A program made the position numbers and the translations under genes. Positions 32,676 to 42,400 of a stretch of DNA of 64,000 bases are shown one piece after another (position 1 is the first letter of the stretch; every line of letters starts with the position of its first letter). Below the pieces are notes generated by a model, which saw only the letters and a list, made by a program, of their open reading frames with translations, was not told the DNA's origin and did not search any database. The stretch is from an uncultured Eisenbergiella sp. (GTDB taxonomy: Bacteria > Bacillota > Clostridia > Lachnospirales > Lachnospiraceae). The stretch covers positions 17,057 through 81,056 of the forward strand of contig CANQVD010000015.1 of assembly GCA_947627215.1 (NCBI GenBank), given 5' to 3'.

Positions 32676-34019
32676 ATGAAAAAATTATTGGCGATGACGA
32701 TGGTCTTATCCCTGTCCGCGTTCCTGCTGGCCGGATGCGCGAAGGAGGCGGCGGAGCAGGAAAGCGCCGCGGAGACGGATACGGCGGAGACGGAGAGCGC
32801 GGCGGAGGAAAGTCAGCCCGCGGCGGAACAGAAGTCCTATCCCAGAGAGGCATATCTGGACGGGCTGGATGTGGACGAGTTTGTGGAACCGGGAGAATAT
32901 ATCGGCGTGGAGGTGTCCGTGGAGGCTCCCTATGTGAGCGACAGTCAGGTGGACAGCGCCGTGCAGAGCGCGCTGAACAGCCATCCGAAACGGACGGAGA
33001 TCACGAACCGCGCCGCGGCGGACGGCGATCTGACCGATATCAGCTATGTGGGCAAGAAGGACGGCGTGGCCTTTGACGGCGGCACGGCGGACAATTACGA
33101 GCTGGAGCTCGGATCCGATTCGTTCATCGACGGCTTTGAGGACGGCATCATCGGCATGAAGACGGGCGAGACGAAGGATCTGAATCTGACATTCCCGGAA
33201 GGCTACGGCAACGCCGATCTGGCGGGGGCCGACGTGGTGTTCACCGTTACCCTGAACAAGATCTATGAGCTTTCCGACGCGGAGTTCAACGATGAATTTG
33301 TGGCGGGCCTGTCCATCGACGGCGTGACGACGACGGAGGAATACCGGCAGTATCTGTATGACAATTATATGCAGAGCGCCCAGTCGCAGTACGAAGCCGA
33401 TGTGCAGGACGCGGTGATGGACGCGGTGTTCAGCGGCGCGACCTTTAAAAAGGATGCGGAGGATCTGGCGGACCGTTATTTCGACCGGGTCGTGAACAAC
33501 AACTACGCCTATCTGAACAGCATGGCGATGATGTACGGCGTGAACCTGGAGGATATTCTGGGCATGAGTTGGGACGAATATGTGACCCAGAACGAAGAAT
33601 CCATCCGGGAGTCCGCGAATGTGGCGTCCAGACAGATCCTGCTGCTGCAGGCCATCGCGGAGCGGGAAGGACTTACCGTATCCTCGGAGGAGATCAGCAG
33701 CAATCTGATGGCCCAGGCGATTCAGAACGGTTACAGTTCCGGCGAGGATTACGTCAATGCGCTCGGTGAGGACATCAAATCCTACGGGGAAATCCTGATC
33801 ATGAATAAAGTGATGGATTTCCTGGTGGAGAACGCGGTCGTGACCCAGACGGAGCCGGAAACGGAGGAGGCTTCTGCCGGGGAGACGGCTTCTGAGGAAA
33901 CGTCCGGGGCAGAGGAAGAGACCGCCGCGGAGGAATTCGCGTCCGATGAGGAAACGGCGTCAGACGAATCCGCCGCCGAAACAGTGTCCGCGGAAGAGAC
34001 CGCCACGGAGGAAGAATAA
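32676..34019 (+). CDS. Trigger-factor-like FKBP-type peptidyl-prolyl isomerase, lipoprotein
   Basis: The 447-residue protein has a lipoprotein signal peptide with lipobox LAGC (about residue 19-22), a Glu/Ala-rich linker, then an FKBP-like domain (about 60-200). That domain contains GDLTDISYVGKKDGVAFDGG, DSFIDGFEDGIIGMKTGE and LTFPEGYGNADLAGADVVF, as in trigger factor domain II. A helical C-terminal part (about 210-385) resembles the trigger-factor chaperone arms. The last 55 residues are an acidic Glu/Thr/Ser/Ala tail. The ribosome-binding domain is absent, so it probably acts on secreted proteins at the membrane. GAGGAG precedes ATG 32676. asnS starts right after its stop codon. Confidence 0.85.
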   Translation: MKKLLAMTMVLSLSAFLLAGCAKEAAEQESAAETDTAETESAAEESQPAAEQKSYPREAYLDGLDVDEFVEPGEYIGVEVSVEAPYVSDSQVDSAVQSALNSHPKRTEITNRAAADGDLTDISYVGKKDGVAFDGGTADNYELELGSDSFIDGFEDGIIGMKTGETKDLNLTFPEGYGNADLAGADVVFTVTLNKIYELSDAEFNDEFVAGLSIDGVTTTEEYRQYLYDNYMQSAQSQYEADVQDAVMDAVFSGATFKKDAEDLADRYFDRVVNNNYAYLNSMAMMYGVNLEDILGMSWDEYVTQNEESIRESANVASRQILLLQAIAEREGLTVSSEEISSNLMAQAIQNGYSSGEDYVNALGEDIKSYGEILIMNKVMDFLVENAVVTQTEPETEEASAGETASEETSGAEEETAAEEFASDEETASDESAAETVSAEETATEEE

Positions 34020-35414
34020 ATGGAATTGACGGATATCAGACAGCTTTTTCGGGAGAGAGAAAAATATATCGGTCAGCGGGTGAGCGTGGGCGGTTGGGTC
34101 AGGAGCAACCGGGATTCCAAGAATTTTGGTTTCCTCGTGGTCAACGACGGCACCTTTTTCGAGGCGCTGCAGGTGGTCTACGCGGCGGACAGGCTGTCCG
34201 ATTACGCGCAGATCGCCAGGATCGGCGTGGGCGCGGCGGTGATCGTGACCGGCGTGATCGTGGAAACGCCCCAGGCGAAGCAGCCTTTTGAGATGCAGGC
34301 GGAGGAGGTGCTCCTGGAGGGCGCTTCCGGACCGGACTATCCGCTGCAGAAGAAGCGTCACAGCTTTGAGTATCTGCGCACCATTTCCCATCTGCGGCCC
34401 AGAACCAATACGTTTCAGGCCGTGTTCCGCGTGCGTTCCCTGATCGCCTACGCGATCCATCGGTTTTTCCAGGAAAGAGGGTTTGTGTATGTGCACACGC
34501 CCCTGATCACGGGAAGCGACTGCGAAGGAGCCGGGGAGATGTTTTCCGTGACCACGCTGGATCTGGCGAACGTGCCGAAGAAGGAGGACGGGACGGTGGA
34601 TTTTTCCCAGGATTTCTTCGGAAGGCCCACTAACCTCACCGTCAGCGGACAGCTCAACGGCGAGACCTTTGCCATGGCGTTCAAGAATATTTACACCTTC
34701 GGGCCCACCTTCCGGGCGGAGAATTCCAACACCACCCGGCACGCGGCGGAATTCTGGATGATCGAGCCGGAGATCGCCTTCGCGGACCTGAAGGACGATA
34801 TGCTGCTGGCGGAGTCCATGCTCAAATATATCATCCGCTATGTGCTGGAGAACGCGCCGGAGGAAATGGCGTTTTTCAACAGCTTTGTGGATAAGGGGCT
34901 GATCGAACGGCTGGAGCATGTGCTGCATTCCGATTTCGGCCATGTGACCTATACGGAGGCCATCGGGATCCTGGAGAAGCACAACGACGAATTCGACTAT
35001 AAGGTGAGCTGGGGCTGCGATCTGCAGACCGAGCATGAGCGTTATCTGACGGAAAAGGAATTTAAGCGGCCGGTGTTCGTGACCGATTATCCCAGGGAGA
35101 TCAAGGCGTTTTATATGAAGCTCAATCCGGACGGGAAGACGGTCGCGGCCATGGACTGCCTGGTGCCCGGCATCGGGGAGATCATCGGCGGCAGTCAGAG
35201 GGAGGACAGCCTGGAGCTTCTGGAGAAGCGGATGGACGAGCTGGGACTGAACAAAGAGGATTACCGGTTCTATCTGGATCTGCGCCGGTACGGCTCGGCC
35301 CGGCACGCGGGCTTCGGTCTGGGCTTTGAGCGCTGTGTGATGTATCTGACCGGTATGGGGAACATCCGGGACGTGCTGCCCTTCCCCAGAACCGTGAAAA
35401 ACTGTGAACTGTAA
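34020..35414 (+). CDS. asnS: Asparaginyl-tRNA synthetase
   Basis: A 464-residue class IIb synthetase that charges tRNA-Asn. The N-terminal OB fold (about 15-105) contains [18 protein letters not shown]. The catalytic core shows motif 2-like [41 protein letters not shown], and the C-terminal motif 3 [29 protein letters not shown] confirms the Asn rather than Asp type. It begins directly after the stop codon of the lipoprotein gene, with the ribosome site inside that gene (GGAGGAAG), so it is translationally coupled to it. Length is normal. Confidence 0.96.
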   Translation: MELTDIRQLFREREKYIGQRVSVGGWVRSNRDSKNFGFLVVNDGTFFEALQVVYAADRLSDYAQIARIGVGAAVIVTGVIVETPQAKQPFEMQAEEVLLEGASGPDYPLQKKRHSFEYLRTISHLRPRTNTFQAVFRVRSLIAYAIHRFFQERGFVYVHTPLITGSDCEGAGEMFSVTTLDLANVPKKEDGTVDFSQDFFGRPTNLTVSGQLNGETFAMAFKNIYTFGPTFRAENSNTTRHAAEFWMIEPEIAFADLKDDMLLAESMLKYIIRYVLENAPEEMAFFNSFVDKGLIERLEHVLHSDFGHVTYTEAIGILEKHNDEFDYKVSWGCDLQTEHERYLTEKEFKRPVFVTDYPREIKAFYMKLNPDGKTVAAMDCLVPGIGEIIGGSQREDSLELLEKRMDELGLNKEDYRFYLDLRRYGSARHAGFGLGFERCVMYLTGMGNIRDVLPFPRTVKNCEL

Positions 35415-35423
35415 GAAAAAGCC

Positions 35424-35457
35424 GTATTGCCGCAGGGAGGAATCCCTGCGGCAATAC
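35424..35457. terminator. Perfect 15-bp stem-loop after asnS
   Basis: A 15-bp stem (arm 35424-35438 starting GTATTGCCGC, partner 35443-35457) with a 4-base GGAA loop has no mismatch. The A-run at 35416-35420 makes a U-tract only on the minus strand; on the plus strand no T-run follows directly. Confidence 0.6.
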
Positions 35458-35499
35458 AGACAGCGGGGATTTTTGCCTTTTTGAAACAGAGGACTGAAG

Positions 35500-36729
35500 A
35501 TGCGGAAGAGTCTGACGGGACTGTCTGTTTTCCTTCTGGCGGCGGCGCTGGCGGTCCAGCCGGTTCAGGCGGCCAGGACGCGGGATCAGATCGCGCAGGA
35601 GAGGGAAAAGACGAAGCAGGAACAGCAGAATACGCAGAGCCGGTATGAGGAAGTGCAGGGCATGCTGGGCGATCTGGAGGAGGAACAGAGCGCTCTGGAG
35701 GAGCAGATGCAGGAGCTGGATGCACAACTGGTGGAGGTCATCGCCAGCGTGGGCCTGATGGAGGAGCTGATCGGAGAGACGCAGGCGCAGATTCAGGAGG
35801 CGCAGGCGGAGTACGATGAGGCGAAGGCCCGGGAGGATGAGCAGTATGCCGCCATGAAGAAGCGCGTCCGTTATCTCTATGAAGAAGGCAATGTCAGCTA
35901 TGTGGAGCTCATTCTGAAAACGGGAAGCTGGAGCGATATGCTCAACCGGACGGAATATGTGGAGAAGCTTTCCGAATATGACGCCAACATGCTGAAGAAA
36001 TACATCCTGCTGAAGGAGGAGGTTGCGGTCAAGCAGGCGCAGTTGGAGGATCGGGAGAGCGAGCTGGAGGCGCAGCATCACGAATTGGAAGAAGAAAAGG
36101 CGGCCATGGAAGAAATGATGGCGGAGATGGAGGAAATTTCCGCCGATTACGAGGTGCAGATTGCCAAGGTGCGGCAGCAGGCCGCCACCTACAAGGCGCA
36201 GATCAAGCAGCAGAACGCCCAGTTGGCGAAGCTGCAGGAGGAGGAAAACGAGATCATCCGCCAGGAGGAGGAGCGGCGGAAGGCGGAGGAAGCCGCCCGT
36301 CAGGCCGCCCAGTCCGGCGGCAGCGGCACATCCGTTGAAACCGCATCCGCAGGAGGGCTGAAGACCGTGCCGCCGCCCACCGGGTCCACCGGCGCGGATA
36401 TCGCGCAGTATGCGTGTCAGTTCGTGGGGAATCCCTATGTGGCGGGCGGTACCAGCCTGGTGAACGGGGCGGACTGCTCGGGCTTTGTCATGGCCGTTTA
36501 TCAGCAGTACGGTTATAAGCTGCCCCGCAATTCCGCCTCCATGCGCAGCGTGGGCCGGGAGGTTTCCTATGATCAGGCACAGCCGGGCGATATCATCTGT
36601 TACGCGGGACATGTGGCGATCTATCTGGGAGGCGGCCGGATTGTCCATGCCAGCACGGAGCGGACGGGCATCAAATACGGCTATGCCAACTATCGCCCGA
36701 TTCTGACGGTGCGCCGGATCGTCGGCTGA
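35500..36729 (+). CDS. Secreted NlpC/P60 peptidoglycan hydrolase with coiled-coil domain
   Basis: The 409-residue protein starts with a signal peptide (GLSVFLLAAALAVQPVQA). A long Glu/Gln/Lys-rich coiled coil (about 28-270) follows, like CwlO/PcsB-type proteins, with a break around VRYLYEEGNVSYVELILKTG. The C-terminal NlpC/P60 domain (about 295-409) has the catalytic Cys in GADCSGFVMAVYQQ, His in GHVAIYLGGG and the third residue in IVHAS. It cleaves gamma-D-Glu-diamino-acid bonds in peptidoglycan; the coiled coil probably controls it through FtsEX-like partners (family knowledge). GAGGA lies nine bases before ATG. Confidence 0.92.
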   Translation: MRKSLTGLSVFLLAAALAVQPVQAARTRDQIAQEREKTKQEQQNTQSRYEEVQGMLGDLEEEQSALEEQMQELDAQLVEVIASVGLMEELIGETQAQIQEAQAEYDEAKAREDEQYAAMKKRVRYLYEEGNVSYVELILKTGSWSDMLNRTEYVEKLSEYDANMLKKYILLKEEVAVKQAQLEDRESELEAQHHELEEEKAAMEEMMAEMEEISADYEVQIAKVRQQAATYKAQIKQQNAQLAKLQEEENEIIRQEEERRKAEEAARQAAQSGGSGTSVETASAGGLKTVPPPTGSTGADIAQYACQFVGNPYVAGGTSLVNGADCSGFVMAVYQQYGYKLPRNSASMRSVGREVSYDQAQPGDIICYAGHVAIYLGGGRIVHASTERTGIKYGYANYRPILTVRRIVG

Positions 36730-36786
36730 GCGGCCTTTGTTCCGCTGGGGAAATATTTTTTACGGATGCAGAAAAGAGGAATGAGG

Positions 36787-37698
36787 ATGGCGGACCATTT
36801 TGCCGGCGGGATGCGGGCGGTACAGCCTCACAGGCTGGAGCGCAACGATCCCTGCTGGTGCGGGAGCGTAAAAAAATATAAGCAGTGTCATATGCGGGAG
36901 GATGAGAAGATCAGGGCCTTTGAGCTGGAGGGGCATATCGTTCCCGACCGCGGAATGCGCAAGACAAAGGCGCAGATCGACGGCATCCGGGAGAGCGGGA
37001 AAATCAATGCGGCGGTGCTGGATCATGTGGCGCAGCACATCCGCGCCGGCATGAGTACGCTGGAGATTGACCAACTGGTGGAGGAAAAGACCAGGGAGTT
37101 CGGCGCCGTTCCCGCTCCGCTGGGCTACGAGGGCTTTCCCAAAAGCGTATGCACCTCGGTCAACGATCAGGTGTGTCACGGGATCCCTTCCTCGGATGTG
37201 ATCCTGCGGGAGGGCGATATCGTGAACGTGGATGCGTCCACCATCTACAAAGGATATTTTTCCGATTCTTCCCGGACTTTTCTGATCGGGCAGGTTTCTC
37301 CTGAAAAGGAACGGCTCGTGCGGGTCGCGAAGGAGTGCATGGAGGCGGGGATCGCGCAGGTGAAGCCCTGGCAGTTCCTGGGGGATATGGCCGACGCGGT
37401 GAACGCCCATGCGAAGGAAAACGGTTACAGCATCGTGGTGGATATCGGCGGACACGGCGTGGGGCTGGAGTTCCATGAGGAACCGTTCGTCAGTTACGTG
37501 GCGCCGAAGGGAACCGAAATGCTCATGGTCCCCGGCATGGTGTTCACCATCGAGCCCATGGTGAATATGGGTTCGGAGGAGATCTGTATAGACGATTCCA
37601 ACGGCTGGACGATCTATACGGAGGACGGGATGCCTTCGGCCCAGTGGGAGGTGACCGTGGCGGTGACGGAGGATGGCTGCGAGATCCTGGCCTGGTAG
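36787..37698 (+). CDS. map: Methionine aminopeptidase type I with N-terminal SEC-C zinc motif
   Basis: This 303-residue enzyme removes N-terminal Met. The N-terminus carries a SEC-C zinc-binding motif (RNDPCWCGSVKKYKQCH), found in some Firmicute MetAPs and thought to aid ribosome docking. The catalytic metal ligands are seen in VNVDASTIYKGYFSDSSR (two Asp), GHGVGLEFHEEP (His), FTIEPMVN (Glu) and SAQWEVTVAV (Glu). The ATG at 36787 has AGAGGA six bases upstream; ATGs at 36766 and 36781 are in frame but worse placed. A strong terminator follows. It stands after an NlpC/P60 gene with a 57-base gap. Confidence 0.93.
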   Translation: MADHFAGGMRAVQPHRLERNDPCWCGSVKKYKQCHMREDEKIRAFELEGHIVPDRGMRKTKAQIDGIRESGKINAAVLDHVAQHIRAGMSTLEIDQLVEEKTREFGAVPAPLGYEGFPKSVCTSVNDQVCHGIPSSDVILREGDIVNVDASTIYKGYFSDSSRTFLIGQVSPEKERLVRVAKECMEAGIAQVKPWQFLGDMADAVNAHAKENGYSIVVDIGGHGVGLEFHEEPFVSYVAPKGTEMLMVPGMVFTIEPMVNMGSEEICIDDSNGWTIYTEDGMPSAQWEVTVAVTEDGCEILAW

Positions 37699-37743
37699 GG
37701 CGCAGGCGGCGCGGGGATCGGAAGACGGTTCCGGATACGGAAG

Positions 37744-37778
37744 GAAGCAGGGTTTGGAAAGACCTGCTTCTTTTTTTT
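37744..37778 (+). terminator. Rho-independent terminator after map
   Basis: GAAGCAGG (37744-37751) pairs with CCTGCTTC (37763-37770), followed by eight T. Confidence 0.9.
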
Positions 37779-37839
37779 CGCTTCCGGAGCAAATTATTAT
37801 AGCGGGGAAGGCACGCCCTGTCAATCAGTTTGTAACTGA

Positions 37840-37868
37840 ATGACAGATCCCGGGAAGTGTATTATGAT
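37840..37868 (+). promoter_or_regulatory. Sigma-A promoter of the 37902 gene
   Basis: ATGACA (37840-37845), 17-base spacer, TATGAT (37863-37868). GGGAGG ribosome site lies between it and the ATG. Confidence 0.6.
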
Positions 37869-37901
37869 TGAGGAATCACAGAAAGGGAGGCGGGAGCGGG
37901 G

Positions 37902-38543
37902 ATGAAAAGCAGGATCACGGTGGTACAGGCGCTGGATGAGCGGGATCTGCTGGTTCGGAAAATATCGGAACAGATCGAAAAGGCCTGCTTCGTGGATCTG
38001 GTTCGGCCGAAGGCTTCTGTCACGCTGGAAAAGCGCATGCCGCGGGAGGGCTTTGAATCGCAGGCGCAGGGCGCCTGGCAGAAGATACGGGCGCTGATCG
38101 AGCGCTATGACAGGCTGAACGAGGCGATCATCGCTTCCAATGCGTCCGCGCGGATCGAGACCTCCGCCGGCGAAATGTCGGTCGCCTTCGCCGTCGCCCT
38201 GCGCAGCCGTCTGCGGGGCGCGGGACCGTTCGGAGATATGACGGATTTTGAGGGCATACTCGTCCGGCGAATGGAGACGGCGCATCGGGAGGCGCAGGAA
38301 AAGATGCGGCGGAAAAATGAGGCCGCGCGCCGGGCCGCGCTGCAGGCGCAGGTCCGTCGGGGCGCCGCCGGACGGAGCGCGGAAGGGAATCGGGTGCCTG
38401 CCGTTCCGGAGCCGCTGCGGATGTTCGATCCCCTGGATGTCTGCAAAAAGGCGAAGGCGCTGAAGGAGGGACGGGAAGCGCTTCTGCTGGAGCTGGACAC
38501 GAAGATCAAAATATCCAACGCCACAACATGGGTGGAGGTGTGA
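37902..38543 (+). CDS. Hypothetical protein, helical, weak DIP1984/septicolysin-like features
   Basis: The 213-residue protein has no signal peptide or membrane helix. It appears mostly helical and charged. The N-terminal half (ALDERDLLVRKISEQIEKA, IRALIERYDRLNEAIIASNAS) and the end (LDTKIKISNATTWVEV) recall DIP1984-type proteins, in which an N-terminal coiled coil precedes an INRTN-like segment and the chain ends in a similar NWTT-like motif. The middle (about 120-165) is Arg/Ala-rich. This relation is weak and from memory. It has its own promoter and GGGAGG site; it is monocistronic and followed by a 430-base non-coding stretch. Confidence 0.6.
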   Translation: MKSRITVVQALDERDLLVRKISEQIEKACFVDLVRPKASVTLEKRMPREGFESQAQGAWQKIRALIERYDRLNEAIIASNASARIETSAGEMSVAFAVALRSRLRGAGPFGDMTDFEGILVRRMETAHREAQEKMRRKNEAARRAALQAQVRRGAAGRSAEGNRVPAVPEPLRMFDPLDVCKKAKALKEGREALLLELDTKIKISNATTWVEV

Positions 38544-38707
38544 TACGCTGCAGAAATATCTCTGACGGGAAATGCTCTCCGCACGAAGATCCCGAACCCG
38601 GACAGTGCGGCGCCTGCCGCGAAAAGCCGTACGTTTCGGGCGGCTTTTCAACAGTCTGGTAACAAAAGATGATTCGGATTTTATCGTATTTGTTTTTCAG
38701 GAAGGTT

Positions 38708-38806
38708 CCGCACAGGCATGTGCGGCAGACCCAAATCCATGAGCACGGTTTGATGTCGTCCGGAGGACATGGGATAAACCGCATGGCTGTGCGGCGGGCA
38801 TTTTTT
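38708..38806 (+). ncRNA. Structured RNA candidate ending in a terminator, upstream of an XRE regulator
   Basis: Four related arms occur: CCGCACA (38708-38714), TGTGCGG (38719-38725), CCGCA (38779-38783) and TGTGCGG (38788-38794 region). The first can pair with the second (7 bp, loop GGCA) or across 70 bases with the last (CCGCACAG/CTGTGCGG). Between them CGGTTT (38746-38751) pairs with AAACCG (38776-38781) around an inner ATGTC/GACAT stem with an asymmetric GGGAT bulge. The 3' side is followed by CGGGCA and six T (38801-38806). Mutually exclusive helices plus a T-run suggest an attenuator or riboswitch-like leader, or a small RNA. No known class was recognised. The remainder of 38544-38976 shows no gene. 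Confidence 0.5.
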
Positions 38807-38976
38807 GTCAGGAGAAAAACAGGAGCAGCGGGGCGGCGGTTCTGCGCTGCCGCACAGAAAGAATGTGACGGAGTACGGATTAAGGGACAGTCCGGCTGTT
38901 ACGCTGGAAAAAGGGATGGAAAGCGATGGAGAGGCAGGAGAACGGGAGCATTGAGGGAAGGAAGGGATGTGGGTTT

Positions 38977-39318
38977 ATGCAGGTTTATCCGGTCATCGAT
39001 GTACAGGAGACGGGAAGACAGCTTCGGGCAGAATGCGAGCGCCGTCAGGTGACGCCGAAGGAGCTGCAGGAGTTTCTGGGACTGGCGGCTCTCCAGTCCA
39101 TTTACAGTTGGTTTCAGGGCAGGACGCTGCCGTCTCTGGATAATTTCTATGCGCTGAGCTGTTATCTGGGGATTCGGATGGAGGAGCTGGTGGTGCCGAA
39201 GAGGCGGGCGCGGGAGGTGCCTGTGCGGGGAGCGGCCCGCGCCCTGGAGCGGCGCATGGTGGCCTACCTCGGCTTTTGTCTGCAGGCGGAGAGACCGGGG
39301 CGAACGGCGACCGCCTGA
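38977..39318 (+). CDS. XRE-family helix-turn-helix regulator
   Basis: A 113-residue DNA-binding protein. VYPVIDVQETGRQLRAECER opens the fold. The helix-turn-helix lies in KELQEFLGLAALQSIYSWFQG with the recognition helix around SIYSWFQGRTLPSLDN, and ALSCYLGIRMEELVV completes the five-helix domain. The rest (about 72-113) is basic and unstructured. ATG 38977 is preferred since homologues begin near YPVID; an in-frame ATG at 38926 is also possible. It lies downstream of the structured RNA candidate and its T-run, so it could be controlled by attenuation. Target genes unknown. Confidence 0.8.
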   Translation: MQVYPVIDVQETGRQLRAECERRQVTPKELQEFLGLAALQSIYSWFQGRTLPSLDNFYALSCYLGIRMEELVVPKRRAREVPVRGAARALERRMVAYLGFCLQAERPGRTATA

Positions 39319-39375
39319 TTCTCCTGCGCTGCGCCTTCTGCGTCCGGTTTCTCTGTGCGCCCGCAGGGCCGGCTT

Positions 39376-39418
39376 TCCTGTAAGGCATTTTTGCAGGCCT
39401 CTCCTGTAAGGCATTTTT
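39376..39418. repeat. 17-bp direct repeat before the SNF2 gene
   Basis: TCCTGTAAGGCATTTTT occurs at 39376-39392 and 39402-39418, 26 bases apart, just upstream of the helicase promoter. Confidence 0.85.
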
Positions 39419-39421
39419 CTG

Positions 39422-39450
39422 TTGCGTTTCTATCCGGGTTACGTTATGAT
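39422..39450 (+). promoter_or_regulatory. Sigma-A promoter of the SNF2 helicase
   Basis: TTGCGT (39422-39427), 17-base spacer, TATGAT (39445-39450); GGGAGGGA ribosome site follows. Confidence 0.6.
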
Positions 39451-39482
39451 TAAAAGATGACGATATACCGGGAGGGACAGGG

Positions 39483-42400
39483 ATGCTCACGAGGAGCGGG
39501 ATCAAAAGGCTGGCCGGATATTCCTATGCCAGAGGTGTGGAGATATTCAATCAGGGAAAAGTCGGTTCTTTTTATATGGAGGGGGCGGAGGAGTACGATC
39601 GGATTCGGGCTCTTGTGAAAGGAAGCGGCAGGCACAGGTATGCCGTGGAGATCACGGTGAATACGGAAACGGATGAGATCGAAGACTGCGGTTGTGAATG
39701 TCCGGCGTTTTATTCCTACGACGGCCTGTGCAAGCACTGCGTGGGAGTCCTTCTGGAATATCTGTCCGTACTGCACCGGCGGGAAACGGTTCAGGAGGAT
39801 AGGTACCGGCGGGAAAAACCGGTGAGACGGAAAGAAGCCTTGCCTGCCCGGAGGATGCAGCGGCAGACGACCGTTCAGATGAAGGAGCTGCTGCAGAAGC
39901 AGGCGGTACGGCAGACGCTGCCCGTTGTGCAGAGTGACGTTTACGGCAGGGTTCGGCTGGAGCCGATCCTGACCTGCGGACGGGATGCGTGTCAGGCGGA
40001 GTTCCGCATCGGGACCCAAAAGATGTATGTGCTGAAGGATGTCTTTCAGTTCGCGGCGCTTATGCGGGCGCATGAGAATTATTCCTATGGGAAGGCGCTG
40101 CAGTTTACGCACGTTCCGGAGAATCTTGCGGAGCAGTCCCGCGCGATGGCGGCGTTCCTTTTGAATTGGACGGAGAGAAACAGTGGGCGTTACGGGCAGT
40201 TTGATCAGTACTCTTCTTATTATCCGTATGTGCCGAAATCGAGGCTGATCTCGCTGGATGGGCGGGATCTGGAGGCCTTTCTGGATGCGGTCGGTTCTGT
40301 CCCTTTTATCGCCAATGTGGACGGAGAAGGAGAAAAGAAGTGGAGCGTTGCGCCGGAGACGCTGCGCCGTCAGGTCTTCCTCACCGGCGGGACGGACGGC
40401 ATGGAAGTGCGGCTGGATTCGATATTCGGATATGAGTGTGAACGGGACTACATTTATTTCCGGGATCAGAAAATATACCGTATCCCCAGGGAGGAAATGC
40501 GGGAGGCGGAGGATTTCCTGGAATGTATGCGATCCCTTCCGGAGCGGAAGGCCTTTGTTCAGAAATCGGATGTCCCCGCGTTTTTCCGGCGGGTGATGCC
40601 CGCGCTGCGCCGCTGCTTTGACTGTGTTCTGGAAAATGTCGATGAACAGGATGCGCGGCCGGAGGAGGCTGTCTTTCGGTTTTATCTGGATATGCCGCAG
40701 GAGGATCTGGTCACCTGCCGGGCGTCGGCGGTATACGGAGAGCGGGAATACAGTGTTTTTTCCCATGAAGAGGGAATGGAACTGCGGGACTTTCAGAGGG
40801 AATCCGAGGTGGCGGGGCTGATCAGCTCCTGGTGCAACGCGTATGACGACGTGACGCATACGATGGTGATCCATCAGGATGACGAACTGCTCTATGCCCT
40901 TCTGACGGACGGCGTGATCAGGCTGCAGGAGCTGGGCGAGGTCTATGTTTCCGATGCGCTGAAGCGGATCCGGCTGGTGCAGACGCCCAGGATATCCGTC
41001 GGGCTTTCTCTCGCGGGAGATCTCCTGAATCTGAGCATATCCTCGGAGGATATTCCCCGGGAACAACTGATCGAGATCCTGTCCCGCTATGAGCGCCGCA
41101 GGAAATATTACCGGCTCAGGGACGGGAGCCTCCTTCGCATGGAGGAGGAAGACATGGGGCCGCTGGCAGATCTGCGCCACGGCCTGCAGTTGACCGAAAA
41201 GCAACTGAAAAAGGATAAGATCGAGATTCCGCGCTTCCGCGCGCTCTATCTGGAGGAAGAGCTGGGAGAGGAAAGCGGGTTTTCCGTATCCCGGAATGAG
41301 GATTTCAGGGCGCTGGTCAGCAGGATGAAGACGGTGGAGGACAACGCTTTTGAAATTCCGGAGAGCCTTAAGGATGTGCTGCGGGAGTATCAGAAATACG
41401 GATACCGCTGGATCAGGACGCTGTATCATAACGGATTCGGGGGTATCCTGGCCGACGATATGGGCCTGGGCAAGACGCTGCAGGTGATCTGCTTTCTGCT
41501 TTCCGAGGCGGAAAAGGGCGGACCGGACGGGGGAACAGGCGGCGCGGTTCCGGGGAAGGGCGCGTCCCGGAAGGCTGGCAGCGCAGATCCGGGAGCGGAC
41601 GGCTCGCTTTCCCGGGCGGGGCGGAGGACGCTGATCGTCTGTCCGGCTTCTCTGGTATACAACTGGAAAAAGGAGATCGAGCGCTTTGCGCCGCAGCTTA
41701 CGGCCCGCATGGTGGTTGGGAGCGCGCCGGAACGGGAAGCGGTCCTGCGGGGCGCGGGACAGGGAGATGTCCTGATCACCTCCTACGATCTGCTCCGCAG
41801 GGACGTGGAGCAGTATGAGAGCCTGTCCTTTTTCTGTCAGGTCATCGATGAGGCGCAGTATATCAAGAACCACGGGACGCTGGCGGCAAAGGCGGTCAAG
41901 CAGGTCCGGGCGGGATTCCGTCTGGCGCTGACAGGGACGCCCGTGGAAAACCGGCTGAGCGAGCTCTGGAGCATTTTCGACTATCTGATGCCGGGGTATC
42001 TGTATACGTATCAGCGTTTCCGGGAGGAGCTGGAATCCCCCATCGTGACAAAGGATGATGAAGCGTGCGCCGCCCGCCTGCAGAAGATGATCCGGCCGTT
42101 TGTGCTGCGCCGCCTGAAAAAGGATGTGCTGAAGGAGCTCCCGGATAAGCTGGAAGAGAACGTGTATGCACAGATGGAGGGCGAACAGCAGCAGCTTTAT
42201 GACGCCCATGTGAAGCGGATGCAGCTCATGCTGGACAAGAAGTCGGACGAGGAGTTTAAGAGCTCCAAAATACAGATCCTCGCGGAGCTGACGAAGCTCC
42301 GGCAGCTCTGCTGCGATCCGGCACTGCTGTACGACGGATATGAAAGCGGCTCCGCCAAGAAGGAGCTGGCGATCCATCTGGTGAAAAATGCCGTGGAGAA

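Noticed and set aside
38700..38810. Small SRP RNA, 6S RNA or known riboswitch
   Set aside because: The SRP apical GGAA and AGCA loop, the 6S bubble layout and the conserved boxes of TPP, cobalamin, SAM, c-di-GMP and guanidine riboswitches are not present.
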